45,614 bases of DNA from CAZPWF01 sp964590725 (GCA_964590725.1 CAZPWF010000006.1:1-45614), one strand, 5' to 3'. Positions 24,198 to 32,685 are shown, numbered from the stretch's first letter. Notes: generated from the letters alone by a model not told the origin. Program-made: numbers and translations.

Positions 24198-24226
24198 ATC
24201 CTACAAATCTTGGATTATTTTGTCAA
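24198..24226 (-). promoter_or_regulatory. Promoter of the attenuated leader
   Basis: Minus strand: TTGACA (24226-24221), 17-nt spacer, TAGGAT (24203-24198), 8 nt, then ATG of the leader peptide. The -35 box is a perfect consensus match with ideal spacing. Confidence 0.8.
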
Positions 24227-24248
24227 ACAATGAAGTATTGAAAACATC

Positions 24249-24276
24249 TTGCAATAATATAAAAAAGTTTTACAAT
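24249..24276 (+). promoter_or_regulatory. Promoter of the 490-residue gene
   Basis: TTGCAA (24249-24254), 16-nt spacer, TACAAT (24271-24276), then 9 nt to the ATG at 24286. This is a leaderless arrangement and the reason for choosing this start over a TTG at 24220, which would precede the promoter. Confidence 0.75.
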
Positions 24277-24285
24277 ACGTTAATA

Positions 24286-25758
24286 ATGAGTGAGCTTGAC
24301 CCTTTTGTGATGAAGGGGGTGGTGAAAGGCGATGCGTATATTGACCCAGTGGCTACGCATGTCATAAAAGATCCGCTTCATGTACCGTTAATGCATGATT
24401 CGCCACAACCTCATCCATTTAATAAATCGTCACCTTTGCACGGTCGTAGTTTCGAGGATTCGGAAAGTCACATATTTACTGGTGAACCGATTACGGACGA
24501 GTACGGAAATGTTTATTCATCCTTTTCTATAAAGGGAGCAGACTGCTCATATCCAAGATTAGGATATCGTAGTATTGACCCAAACTATGTGATGGTAGAA
24601 GGTATGCTGGATGCCTCTACATTTAATCGTTGTTGGCAGGTGAGTGTAGCGTTGCGAGAAAAAGGTGTTCTGACTGAGTGGCCTATCGCTCATATGCGTC
24701 CAAAAGAATTTCCAAATGATAAAAAGAACACCAATCTAGCTACATTTAGAAATGAAATTTACAATGATTTTGTTATCGAACAAGAAGCACTACGAAGTAA
24801 TCTTGCAACTACAGGTCTAGCCGAATCCATCGGCATTGTTGGTTTGTTAGGGCAAAGCTTACAAGATATAGAATTCGGTGTGATGTATCGAGCAATGCGT
24901 AGTAATGTTCGACTTTGGGAAATACCAGAACATCTAACTAACGCAACACTAGGGGGTCATTTAGAATCTGCTATTAAGGCACTGCAATTAGGTGACCAAA
25001 GCTACCTCTGGAATTGGGGAGAAATTAAGGCACTCGATCCAAAGTCGGACCTAGACCAACAGAAATACTTGTTAAAAGTGTTGCCAGCCCTAATGGGAGA
25101 AAACCAGGCTCGATTTCATAACGCTGATTGCTATCATAAGTATCTAGATTCTGGGGGTAATTGGACTCTAGCGGGCGAGATTGTTGATTTGGACTCAGTT
25201 ACATCTCCAGGAATTTTTGAAGATGACCGTTCCGTTGGAATCAATGCTCGGCTTTACGAAGTATTTAATACCTGTAGCATTTTTGAGTCGATTGCTATAA
25301 TGATGACCGGATATGATTCTTCGGATAGACTGCCGGTGGCTGGGGGAATGTGGCGTGAGTTTATAAGGTCTTACTTTGCCACACGCATTGAAAAATTAGA
25401 CCCAGGCTCAACAGAAGCTTTGGTTGTCGATAGCTACATCCCTCAACCCGATGCTTTGCAAGATATGGATTCGCCAAGAATAGTTGACATCCGCGACATT
25501 GCCGCTCAGTCGTTGTTTGTTAAGATGGCCCTGAAAATAGCAGAAGTTGACTTTAATGCGAGTAATATAAAACTTGAGAGAGACCTAAATGGGATGTTGC
25601 GAGAATTTATTGCTCCCAGACTTGATGAACGCCTCGAGGCTGATGGGGTGGATCAGTCTGCGTATTGGTTATATAAGAACGAGATGATTAACGCTGAAAC
25701 CAAAAAACTCATGGCTTATTTTATTTTGACGGTCCAGTCTGCTTACCAGGTCGCTTAG
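24286..25758 (+). CDS. Large soluble protein of unknown family
   Basis: 490 residues from the ATG that follows the promoter by 9 nt. No membrane helix or signal. The middle has 'RFHNADCYHKYLD' (about residues 276-288) and 'GEIVDLDSV' about 14 residues later. This loosely resembles the catalytic-loop/DFG spacing of protein-kinase-like or SelO-type folds, though the other kinase landmarks are not clear. Earlier blocks 'GVLTEWPIAHMRPKEFP' and 'GLLGQSLQDIEFGVMYRAM' look conserved but unplaced. Long, single-gene transcript divergent from the attenuated gene. Function unknown; the kinase-like idea is weak. Confidence 0.7.
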   Translation: MSELDPFVMKGVVKGDAYIDPVATHVIKDPLHVPLMHDSPQPHPFNKSSPLHGRSFEDSESHIFTGEPITDEYGNVYSSFSIKGADCSYPRLGYRSIDPNYVMVEGMLDASTFNRCWQVSVALREKGVLTEWPIAHMRPKEFPNDKKNTNLATFRNEIYNDFVIEQEALRSNLATTGLAESIGIVGLLGQSLQDIEFGVMYRAMRSNVRLWEIPEHLTNATLGGHLESAIKALQLGDQSYLWNWGEIKALDPKSDLDQQKYLLKVLPALMGENQARFHNADCYHKYLDSGGNWTLAGEIVDLDSVTSPGIFEDDRSVGINARLYEVFNTCSIFESIAIMMTGYDSSDRLPVAGGMWREFIRSYFATRIEKLDPGSTEALVVDSYIPQPDALQDMDSPRIVDIRDIAAQSLFVKMALKIAEVDFNASNIKLERDLNGMLREFIAPRLDERLEADGVDQSAYWLYKNEMINAETKKLMAYFILTVQSAYQVA

Positions 25759-25835
25759 GCTTCAGGTGTTTTTCAATAATTGTTATAGAGACGTTGACGA
25801 TATAATCGTTTTGGAGATTGTTGCTGGTTTTTTAT

Positions 25836-26435
25836 TTAGCTTTGAACTGGTTGCTTTGCGTTTAACTCGCGTAGGAGCTGTTGCTCTACCTGTTCTCTTG
25901 TGCCGCTTCTCATCTCGCAGCGATGCTCTTGTGTCTGGCCGGTTGTCTGGTCGGTAATTTCTATTTTTCCATTTAAGTCGCTAATGTAGCCTTTAATGAG
26001 TGATTCGTCAGCATGATCATTGCCTATAACCATTGAAGTTCCAGCCATTGGCAGGACATTTGGCGTCCCGTCATTATCCATGCACAAAAATGTTGCATCT
26101 TTTGCGTCAGGCTTAGAGTTAGGGCGAAAGAAAGGGCTAAAAGTCACAAAGATTTTGATTTCGTTTTCTGCTTTAACTGGAGTGATAAGATATACTCCCT
26201 GGAATGTAGTAACCGGCTTATTACCAGCAGCCGCTTCAGTGTAGTAATCAGCGTCATTGATTATAGCTTCGTTCAGCGGCTTGGTGTTCGGCGAGGTGTT
26301 TATTGTGGTTGGTTCAGAGGCACGAGGCGTAGCATCTATATCAGAGGCAGAACATGCACCTATGAGCGTGCTTGCAGCTACTATTGTAATTGCCGCTCTG
26401 GTTCGGATGTTTAAATGTGATTCGCGTTCTCGCAT
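25836..26435 (-). CDS. Exported lipoprotein of unknown function
   Basis: 199 residues. 'RTRAAITIVAASTLIGAC' is a lipoprotein signal peptide with lipobox I-G-A-C at about residues 25-28, so the mature protein should be lipid-anchored outside. The following linker is Thr/Ser/Pro-rich ('PRASEPTTINTSPNT'). The folded part contains 'FLCMDNDGTPNVLPMAG' and ends 'AKQPVQS'. Two Cys (in 'FLCMD' and 'RCEMR') may form a disulfide. No family recognised. It converges on the 490-residue gene with about 75 nt between. Confidence 0.7.
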   Translation of the reverse strand: MRERESHLNIRTRAAITIVAASTLIGACSASDIDATPRASEPTTINTSPNTKPLNEAIINDADYYTEAAAGNKPVTTFQGVYLITPVKAENEIKIFVTFSPFFRPNSKPDAKDATFLCMDNDGTPNVLPMAGTSMVIGNDHADESLIKGYISDLNGKIEITDQTTGQTQEHRCEMRSGTREQVEQQLLRELNAKQPVQS

Positions 26436-26518
26436 ATAAACCCAAGTTTAGTTATATAAGAAGTCATCTGCAAGCATGAGCAGTAAAATTTCTCTTGGCA
26501 GTACAGTTAAGGCTAATC

Positions 26519-26896
26519 TTAGGTATGATCTTTCTTGTCTTTCATAACTTTTATACTGGCATACACTAGCTTCACTATTAAATCTTTAGGCAATTCTTTG
26601 TCTATTGGAAAACTAACTATGGACTTTGTTGTTTTATAGCCAGAAAGTTCTTTTTCGTGCTCCTGAATGACTGGTGGGCGAATGTGTATTCTCATGAATG
26701 GCTTTTTAAAGCTAAACCACGCAAACATACCATCATAATCATATCCCTCGTAAGAATAACCAGGCATCCCAAAGTAATCAGTTCGTTCGGCAGCGTCAGG
26801 AGCGGCCTTTAAAATATATTCCCTAATTTTTCTCAATTTTGGCTGAGCTTCTACTGGGCAAAGTGATATGTATTCGTCTACTGAGATATTTGCCAT
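26519..26896 (-). CDS. DUF1801 family protein (YdhG-like)
   Basis: 125 residues with the DUF1801 plan: 'VDEYISLCPVEAQPKLRKIREYI' then 'PDAAERTDYFGMPGYSYEGY' (usual 'E.ikyGmPaf'), 'MFAWFSFKKPFMRIHI' and 'KSIVSFPIDKELP' (usual 'g.ksirfpl..plp'). Small single-domain proteins of this family are related to the SCP2/YdhG iron-chaperone-like fold; the role is unclear. TATACT ends 6 nt before the ATG. A second DUF1801 gene lies directly upstream. Confidence 0.88.
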   Translation of the reverse strand: MANISVDEYISLCPVEAQPKLRKIREYILKAAPDAAERTDYFGMPGYSYEGYDYDGMFAWFSFKKPFMRIHIRPPVIQEHEKELSGYKTTKSIVSFPIDKELPKDLIVKLVYASIKVMKDKKDHT

Positions 26897-27020
26897 GAAG
26901 TAAGTATATCAATAATTTCAGAACACAACAGAACTAAATAACAGATACAAACCAATGCAAAGAATAGAAGTATTTGTTATGTATTTCGGATAACTACTGT
27001 GGATGCTACCTTTGCCATAA

Positions 27021-27386
27021 TCAAGATATCGGCTGAACTCCTGCTAGTCTAACCAAAGCTTCTAGTTTATTTTCATCTATTGTTTCATTTTTCTGCAAAT
27101 CAATGCCTCTAGATTTTTTTGACTCGAATCCGTTATTAAAAAGTTTATCTTTATCAGATAGCAGTGCGCCGTTTTGGATAAAGTTGTATTTTGTATGTTC
27201 CTTAAATGATGACATTGCGAATAGCATTTTCTTGTCTATTGAAAAAACTGGCACACCCCATTTTATTTCTTCTTTTATGTTTGGGTATACTTTGTGAACT
27301 AATTTTCTAAATAGCGTTAAGTTCTTAGATTGCCATTCAGGCAACTTCTTTAAGTATTCGTCTACGTTATTAGAAACGCTGGGCAT
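27021..27386 (-). CDS. DUF1801 family protein, second copy
   Basis: 121 residues. 'VDEYLKKLPEWQSKNLTLFRKLVHKVYPNIKEEIKWGVPVF' region and 'KYNFIQNGALL', then 'SRGIDLQKNE', follow the DUF1801 pattern but diverge from the neighbouring copy, so this is an old paralogue rather than a recent duplication. TATAAT (27398-27393) ends 6 nt before the ATG. Each copy therefore has its own leaderless promoter. Confidence 0.85.
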   Translation of the reverse strand: MPSVSNNVDEYLKKLPEWQSKNLTLFRKLVHKVYPNIKEEIKWGVPVFSIDKKMLFAMSSFKEHTKYNFIQNGALLSDKDKLFNNGFESKKSRGIDLQKNETIDENKLEALVRLAGVQPIS

Positions 27387-27467
27387 AGATTAATTATAAC
27401 AAAAAGGATATACGCATTATTTGTGTTTTAGGCTTAACCGAAATGCAGGAAAGTGGTGCTTGTTATT

Positions 27468-27875
27468 TCAGCTTCGCTCAATCTCGGAGGGGTAATGAGG
27501 AACGATGCCGGCATCAATTACTACGGCGATTTCTTCGCCAACCGTTGGATAGCCAGCGTTTAATAAGCGCGCGATGTTACCAACAAAAAATTCGTCTGTA
27601 CCTGAAACCCTTTGGCCAAAATCGTTGCGCCATTTTCCGGATTCGCGAATCTTTGCGCCACATCCAATTATTTTTTTATCATGACAAATGACATCATATT
27701 GGGTATTAGGATAATTCGCTGCCTTTAGTAGTGCTCGCCCAGCCACATTAGCTAGCTTCCCGCAGCGCTCCAAACATACTTCAGGCACAAATATACGCGG
27801 ATCGTGTAATGTTATTTCAGTAGGTTCATCAGGTATATTATGTCGTACGAAACCTGCTTCGCTTGCCTCTGCCAT
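27468..27875 (-). CDS. Hypothetical protein, no recognised family
   Basis: 135 residues, soluble, with four Cys ('LERCGKL', 'VICHDKK', 'IGCGAKI' and an earlier 'EVCLERC') in the first two thirds and a Gly/Val-rich end ('AVVIDAGIVPHYP'). The Cys spacing could bind metal or form disulfides, but no established motif fits. GGGAG lies 6 nt before the ATG, and TATTAT preceded at 16 nt by TTGCAT gives a promoter with a real leader, unlike its neighbours. Confidence 0.5.
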   Translation of the reverse strand: MAEASEAGFVRHNIPDEPTEITLHDPRIFVPEVCLERCGKLANVAGRALLKAANYPNTQYDVICHDKKIIGCGAKIRESGKWRNDFGQRVSGTDEFFVGNIARLLNAGYPTVGEEIAVVIDAGIVPHYPSEIERS

Positions 27876-27993
27876 TATTTACTCCCTTTTTGTATTTTTA
27901 TAATAATCCTTTTGCGGATATATGCAATCATAAGCAAAAATACTCCACATAGGTGCTTACATTGGGTAATTATCTTTTTTGCTTCAACTTTAA

Positions 27994-28365
27994 TTAGAAA
28001 TAATTTTGTTCTGGGTTTGTGAAGTGTGTTAGTTTAAACATCTCCTTCATTTCGTCTGGTGTATTTAAGCGGACAATTTTAAACTTACCTGAAGTTTCTT
28101 CTTTTTCATAATCGTGTTTGATTTCCAATATGTAACAAAGACCCCAATAAACCCATTTACCGTCAACATCTTCCACTAGAAAATTTCTAACAGGTGGTAT
28201 TTTATAAACCCTTATTTTTGGCTTACTAGTAAATGTAAATTCTTTTTCTTTTACATCTTCTATTGAATACGGTGTTTGTAGGTGTGTCTCTAAATCAAGT
28301 TCAGAAGGAAAGCCTTGAGCTTTGGATATTCTTAATGTGTCGTTTATTTCTATAAAAGAACCCAT
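27994..28365 (-). CDS. Hypothetical protein, no recognised family
   Basis: 123 residues, soluble, beta-rich: 'TFTSKPKIRVYKIPPVRNFLVEDVDGKWVYWGLCYILEIKHD' forms alternating strands, ending in 'MFKLTHFTNPEQNYF'. The 'DGKWVYWGLCYI' core looks conserved but I cannot place it. TACAAT (28377-28372) ends 6 nt before the ATG. It is divergent from an alpha/beta-hydrolase gene whose promoter also ends 6 nt before its ATG, so the two share a compact 45-nt control region. Confidence 0.5.
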   Translation of the reverse strand: MGSFIEINDTLRISKAQGFPSELDLETHLQTPYSIEDVKEKEFTFTSKPKIRVYKIPPVRNFLVEDVDGKWVYWGLCYILEIKHDYEKEETSGKFKIVRLNTPDEMKEMFKLTHFTNPEQNYF

Positions 28366-28410
28366 TTCATTATTGTAACTATTGTTCGTAGAGATTGCTA
28401 CAATAACTAA

Positions 28411-28944
28411 ATGAAAGTATACATTTCAACCGGCTGGCCTGAGGGTAGATGGCATACTAAGAAATTAGTTAATTCGCTGCTGAAACACAACTTTGAGATA
28501 ACCAGCCATCTTTTTGAAGCAGACATAGTTATTGCTCATAGTGGGGGGTGTCTTATGTTGTCTTCACTGAAGAAAGCCAAGTTAATTCTTCTAATAGATT
28601 TACCGTATTGGCCAGAAAAGACACTATTAAGAAGTGTCTCAGATAAGGTCGCCTTAGAAGATAAAGATGTGTACTGGCTAAAAAAGACATTGTTTCATGT
28701 ATTCTATGGAATTGTTTATATTCCAAGATGGATTAGTATGTTCAGAAATTATAAGAATTTTAAGTTGGATGATCTTAATGACATAAAAGTTGTTTTAGTA
28801 CACAATGAACAAGACGCGTTTATGAACCATAAGGCTAGTAAGCAACTAGCAAAAGGGCACGGATGGGATTATGTTCAATTTCCCGGTCAACACGATAATG
28901 TTTGGGAAAATCCAGAACCCTACATCAAACTAATACAAAGTTAA
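28411..28944 (+). CDS. Small alpha/beta-hydrolase-fold protein
   Basis: 177 residues. 'IVIAHSGGCLML' carries the nucleophile elbow with Ser in an AHSGG context; 'LVHNEQDAFMN' supplies the acid (Asp); 'PGQHDNVWENP' supplies the His near the C-terminus. Length and order match compact RBBP9/YdeN-like hydrolases. Substrate unknown. TACAAT (28399-28404) ends 6 nt before the ATG. Confidence 0.7.
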   Translation: MKVYISTGWPEGRWHTKKLVNSLLKHNFEITSHLFEADIVIAHSGGCLMLSSLKKAKLILLIDLPYWPEKTLLRSVSDKVALEDKDVYWLKKTLFHVFYGIVYIPRWISMFRNYKNFKLDDLNDIKVVLVHNEQDAFMNHKASKQLAKGHGWDYVQFPGQHDNVWENPEPYIKLIQS

Positions 28945-29111
28945 TAAGCATAATTGTGTTGGCGGGCTGTTCTATAGTCTGTCGTAACTATATTTTTAAT
29001 CAACAGACACGATAATAATTTCAGGTTAGATTTCAAAATTATCTGTAGAGCTAGGGCGGGTATCGACTGCAATTCAGCATATACTCAACTAGTTAGACTA
29101 TTATTTTTTAT

Positions 29112-29423
29112 GTGAGAGAGAAAAGTAAATCCCCGCACATTTTAAATACCTCGTCGAGTTTACTCGGTTTTACGCTACTTATACTTGCATCGATAAATGG
29201 TTTAGGTATATCAAAATATGGGCTAACAGATGAAGCTACAAGTATCTGTGTAGTTATGTTTGCGCTAAGCAGCTTGCTGTCGTTTATGTCCATGAGATCT
29301 AGATCGTTACACAAGTCAGAATTATTTGAGACTATTGCTGACTACATATTTTTTATTGGTTTATTGATGTGCTTATTGATATCTATATTACTTATGACTG
29401 GAGTTTTTAAGCTTCATATTTGA
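29112..29423 (+). CDS. Small multi-helix membrane protein, unknown
   Basis: 103 residues from GTG. Three hydrophobic segments (about 14-30, 38-58 and 77-98), with a basic loop ('MRSRSLHKSE') between the second and third. No family recognised. TAGACT lies 11 nt upstream of the start, in keeping with the short leaders here. The 168 nt upstream of it hold nothing else that I can identify. Confidence 0.45.
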   Translation: MREKSKSPHILNTSSSLLGFTLLILASINGLGISKYGLTDEATSICVVMFALSSLLSFMSMRSRSLHKSELFETIADYIFFIGLLMCLLISILLMTGVFKLHI

Positions 29424-29532
29424 TTAAACATATCGATAGCAAAATTAACCGTAACTAAATAACAGATAAAAATTATTGCTGAAAAACAGAGATATTTGCT
29501 TAGTAGCTAAATCTTATCTGTTCAGGTATCTT

Positions 29533-29609
29533 TGGAGGGCCAGGAGGGACTTGAACCCTCGACACCCTGCTTAAGAGGCAGGTGCTCTAACCAGCTGAGC
29601 TACTGGCCC
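29533..29609 (-). tRNA. tRNA-Lys (CUU anticodon)
   Basis: Minus strand. The acceptor stem GGGCCAG pairs with CTGGCCC; the anticodon stem is CCTGC/GCAGG with loop CTCTTAA, giving anticodon CTT (codon AAG). The T arm is GAGGGTTCAAGTCCCTC. A CCA is encoded at 29535-29533. The base before CCA is T, not the A usual for tRNA-Lys. Confidence 0.95.
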
Positions 29610-29673
29610 ATGTCAGAGGGAAGTTGCCCTTTAACAAAGGCTATCCTAGCATATTACCTCTGTTACTACAAGT

Positions 29674-30591
29674 CTATGATTTTTTATTTGTGGTTTTTTT
29701 TGCTGTCTTAGCGGGTGCAACTTGTGACTTTGCTTGGTTATAGATCTCAACCCACCCAGCTGTCAAGAAGAAACCAACAGCAGAAGTTACTAGGAAACTT
29801 ATTGATGTATACAGTACGTCCCAGTAGTTAGTCGTCAGGTTGAATTCATTGCTCGGTCGCAACCCAAAAATACTAGAAATAGTAGACGCGGCAATAGAGG
29901 TTGCGATAATAATGGCAAAACTGAAAAGCACATAGTAAGCGAGTGGCGTTCCGCTAACTTTAACTAGATTTTTGCTTGTTTCAAAAATGCTAGTTACTTT
30001 TGGTTTTTTATCGTCCACTAGTATCTGCGAGGAATACAGTGTCCTAATAATCAGCATAATAAACAGAACGATACTCAACGGAATAGTAACTATCAATGAC
30101 AAGGGAAGAAGCGCAGCCAACATTCCAGCAGCTACGATATAACCAAAAATTAACAAGCCTATAAGTAAATAAAAAAGTATTCCTACTCCGAGTCGTTCGA
30201 ATCCAAAACTTATGGATTTATCCAAAGGTGTGTCCTTGCCTTTGGATGAATTAATGAATACCCTCATAGATGCTAGACCATAAACAATATTAAGGACCGC
30301 GATCAATATGCCTGATAGTAGTAATGTAACACTTGTTTTTCGGGCAAATTCAACAAGGGCATCTTTGAGCAGCGTGATATTATTCTGATCTGCTTGAAAA
30401 GTTTGCAGAGCTGTTAGTAAGTTTTTAAATGAATCCCCAATAGCTAAAAATAACAGTATTTGATATAGCGCATAAAATGCAACAGCTAATACGAGTAGCT
30501 TAATAAGCGTTACTATACCCTTATCTAGTAGTTTATTGCTCCCGGCCTTAAAATTCTTAACCGCGCTAGTTTCTATTACTGACTGAGCCAT
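29674..30591 (-). CDS. Polytopic membrane protein, unknown
   Basis: 305 residues with about six membrane helices in three hairpins (starts near residues 27, 92, 135, 165, 215 and 262) and a basic C-terminal tail ('KSQVAPAKTAKKTTNKKS') on the cytoplasmic side. It resembles the membrane domain found in many Gram-positive and CPR 'glycerophosphodiesterase membrane-domain-like' proteins, but I cannot name it. TTGGAG precedes the ATG. It is divergent from folD. Confidence 0.6.
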   Translation of the reverse strand: MAQSVIETSAVKNFKAGSNKLLDKGIVTLIKLLVLAVAFYALYQILLFLAIGDSFKNLLTALQTFQADQNNITLLKDALVEFARKTSVTLLLSGILIAVLNIVYGLASMRVFINSSKGKDTPLDKSISFGFERLGVGILFYLLIGLLIFGYIVAAGMLAALLPLSLIVTIPLSIVLFIMLIIRTLYSSQILVDDKKPKVTSIFETSKNLVKVSGTPLAYYVLFSFAIIIATSIAASTISSIFGLRPSNEFNLTTNYWDVLYTSISFLVTSAVGFFLTAGWVEIYNQAKSQVAPAKTAKKTTNKKS

Positions 30592-30677
30592 AGTGTCTCC
30601 AATAAGTTAAATATAAGCATAACTATAGCACCAAAAAAACTAAACATAGAATATTTTTCTCTGTTATAGTATCAGAG

Positions 30678-31487
30678 ATGAAATTACTAAACGGTCTAGA
30701 ACTTGCCGGTTATATAAAAGAACGTCAAGGCAAGCAAGTGCGTGCACTTCGCCAAGGCTATGGCATTGCTCCAAGGTTAGCAATTATTCGTACAAATCCA
30801 GACCCTGTAGTAGACAGTTACATGAAGTTGAAACAAGGCTATGGTAATGAAATTGATATTGATGTAGAAGTGTTTACAATTGACCAGTCGAAGGCGCTAG
30901 AAACTATAACCAAGCTTAATAAAGATAATTCAATCCATGGGATTATCGTCCAAATTCCGCTGCCCGACAAAACTCAAACCGACCAAATACTTAATGCAGT
31001 CGTGTCAGCCAAAGATGTTGATGGGCTTACAGAAAATTCTAAATTTGACCCGGCAACTCCTATGGCAATCAATTGGCTGCTTGCTGGGTTTAATATAGAA
31101 CTACGAGGCAAAAGAATAGTGATTGTTGGACACGGCAGACTAGTAGGCAAGCCACTCTTAAAAATTTGGCGACAGTCTGAGTTAAATGTTGAGGTGGCGG
31201 ATCTAAAGACCCAAGATTTAGCTGAACTGACTCTAAATGCAGATATTATAGTTTGCGCTACTGGTCATGCAGGATTGATTACCAAAGATATGGTCAAACC
31301 AAATGCCGTAATTGTCGACGCAGGTGTTGCGACAGACAAAAATGGGCTTATTGGTGATGTCTCTTCTGATGTGCGCGATCTGCCAGAAATTACAATTACT
31401 CCAGAGAAGGGTGGAGTCGGTCCACTTACTGTATGTGCATTATTTGAGAACGTTATTAGATCGGCACAGGCTGGAGCGGAAGTGTAA
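30678..31487 (+). CDS. folD: Methylenetetrahydrofolate dehydrogenase/cyclohydrolase
   Basis: 269 residues, slightly short of the usual ~285. Motifs: 'SYMKLK' (Tyr-x3-Lys catalytic pair), 'GIIVQIPLPD', 'KDVDGLT' and 'VGHGRLVGKPL' (NAD(P) loop). It interconverts 5,10-methylene- and 10-formyl-tetrahydrofolate. TATAGT (30665-30670) ends 7 nt before the ATG. Its stop TAA overlaps the next ATG by 1 nt, linking one-carbon metabolism with a pyrE-like gene and murI in one transcript. Confidence 0.95.
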   Translation: MKLLNGLELAGYIKERQGKQVRALRQGYGIAPRLAIIRTNPDPVVDSYMKLKQGYGNEIDIDVEVFTIDQSKALETITKLNKDNSIHGIIVQIPLPDKTQTDQILNAVVSAKDVDGLTENSKFDPATPMAINWLLAGFNIELRGKRIVIVGHGRLVGKPLLKIWRQSELNVEVADLKTQDLAELTLNADIIVCATGHAGLITKDMVKPNAVIVDAGVATDKNGLIGDVSSDVRDLPEITITPEKGGVGPLTVCALFENVIRSAQAGAEV

Positions 31488-32035
31488 TGCCGCAAGAGGA
31501 TAGCGAACGATCACTTCAATTACGAATGGAGGCTGCTGGAATAATCAAATATGGTAATTTTCAACTTAATAGCGGGAAAGCAAATACAAAAGTAGAGTTT
31601 GATGTTATAAATGATGACCCTGCTCTTTTAAAAGATGTTAGTTATTGTGCAGCAGAAATACTTGAGCCATATAATCTTGATGCATTGTTATCTAATCCAG
31701 ATGGGGCAACCCCATCGGGCGAATTGATTGCGAAAAAATTAGGTGTTTATCATATTCCAGCTAAAAAGACGACATCTGGTATAAGTCTTCAATCCCCAAT
31801 TGTAAATACTGCAATATTACGGCCAAAGAAACGTATCGGTATATGGGATGACGTGCTTAGTACGGGCAATACAATTGTTGAGTCATCAAATTTGCAGCAG
31901 ATAGTAGGTAAGGTAGTAGTTGCAGCTGTAGTATGGGATAGAAGAGAGTTATATTCTGACCGAATACCTGGTGCAAATTTTCCCGTCGTTTCCTTAGTTC
32001 ATGATTTTGTTCCTTTTTGGACCGAGGGAGTGTAA
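31487..32035 (+). CDS. pyrE: Orotate phosphoribosyltransferase-like protein
   Basis: 182 residues of the type I PRTase fold. 'GIIKYGNFQLNSG' is the N-terminal hood with its Lys-Tyr/Phe-Gly pattern, 'DALLSNPDGATPSGELIA' the PPi region, and 'IGIWDDVLSTGNTIVES' the PRPP motif, where OPRTases have 'vlveDvitTGgS'. The usual Lys-rich flexible loop is not obvious. It would join orotate, or another base, to PRPP. The closest named family is PyrE; a salvage PRTase is the alternative. Confidence 0.75.
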   Translation: MPQEDSERSLQLRMEAAGIIKYGNFQLNSGKANTKVEFDVINDDPALLKDVSYCAAEILEPYNLDALLSNPDGATPSGELIAKKLGVYHIPAKKTTSGISLQSPIVNTAILRPKKRIGIWDDVLSTGNTIVESSNLQQIVGKVVVAAVVWDRRELYSDRIPGANFPVVSLVHDFVPFWTEGV

Positions 32036-32037
32036 TT

Positions 32038-32685
32038 GTGAAAATTGGGGTTTTTGATTCAGGTATTGGTGGTTTATCTGTTGCCAGTGCTATAGAAAAA
32101 GCGTTGCCAGAACACCAAGTTATTTTTGTAAACGATACAAAAAACGTACCATACGGCACAAAGCAACCATCTGAATTATTAAGCTTGGTCACACCAATAT
32201 TACAGAATCTTGTCGAACAGGGTTGCAAAATAATTGTGATTGCTTGCAACACTGTTTCGACAACTCTGATAGATCAATTGAGAGAACGAATTACAGTGCC
32301 TTTGATTGCTATGGAACCAATGGTTAAGACTGCCGCCGAACAAACCAAATCCGGTACTATTACTATCTGCGCTACGCCGACAACTCTGGCAAGTAAAAGA
32401 TATAAATGGCTAAAGAACGAATATGCTAGAAACATTGCTGTAATTGAGCCGGACTGCAGTGACTGGTCAAGCATGATAGAAACCGATAACTTAGATAAAC
32501 GAAAAATTGCCAAAATTGTCGAGGAGTCGTGTTCAGCAGAGTCGGATATTATTGTATTGGGCTGTACTCATTACCATTGGATTGAAGACGAAATAAAAGA
32601 AATCGCTAATGGTCGAGCACAAGTCTTGCAGCCGGAGCAGCCAGTAATAGACCAGCTCAAGCGAGTGATTGCACAGCTTTCTTGA
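32038..32685 (+). CDS. murI: Glutamate racemase
   Basis: 215 residues from the GTG at 32038, 2 nt after the pyrE-like stop. The opening 'KIGVFDSGIGGLSV' is the family signature with the first Asp. Catalytic Cys pairs lie in 'VIACNTVS' and 'LGCTHYHW'. It makes D-glutamate for peptidoglycan. The length is well below the usual ~260 residues, so this is a compact form. It converges on murD, whose 3' end overlaps it by 29 nt, and murD uses the same D-Glu. Confidence 0.92.
   Translation: MKIGVFDSGIGGLSVASAIEKALPEHQVIFVNDTKNVPYGTKQPSELLSLVTPILQNLVEQGCKIIVIACNTVSTTLIDQLRERITVPLIAMEPMVKTAAEQTKSGTITICATPTTLASKRYKWLKNEYARNIAVIEPDCSDWSSMIETDNLDKRKIAKIVEESCSAESDIIVLGCTHYHWIEDEIKEIANGRAQVLQPEQPVIDQLKRVIAQLS

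Noticed and set aside
30591..30650. Leader peptide upstream of the polytopic membrane gene at 30591
   Set aside because: The short ORF's ATG lies only 1 nt after the -10 box, upstream of any expected transcription start, and no terminator follows.
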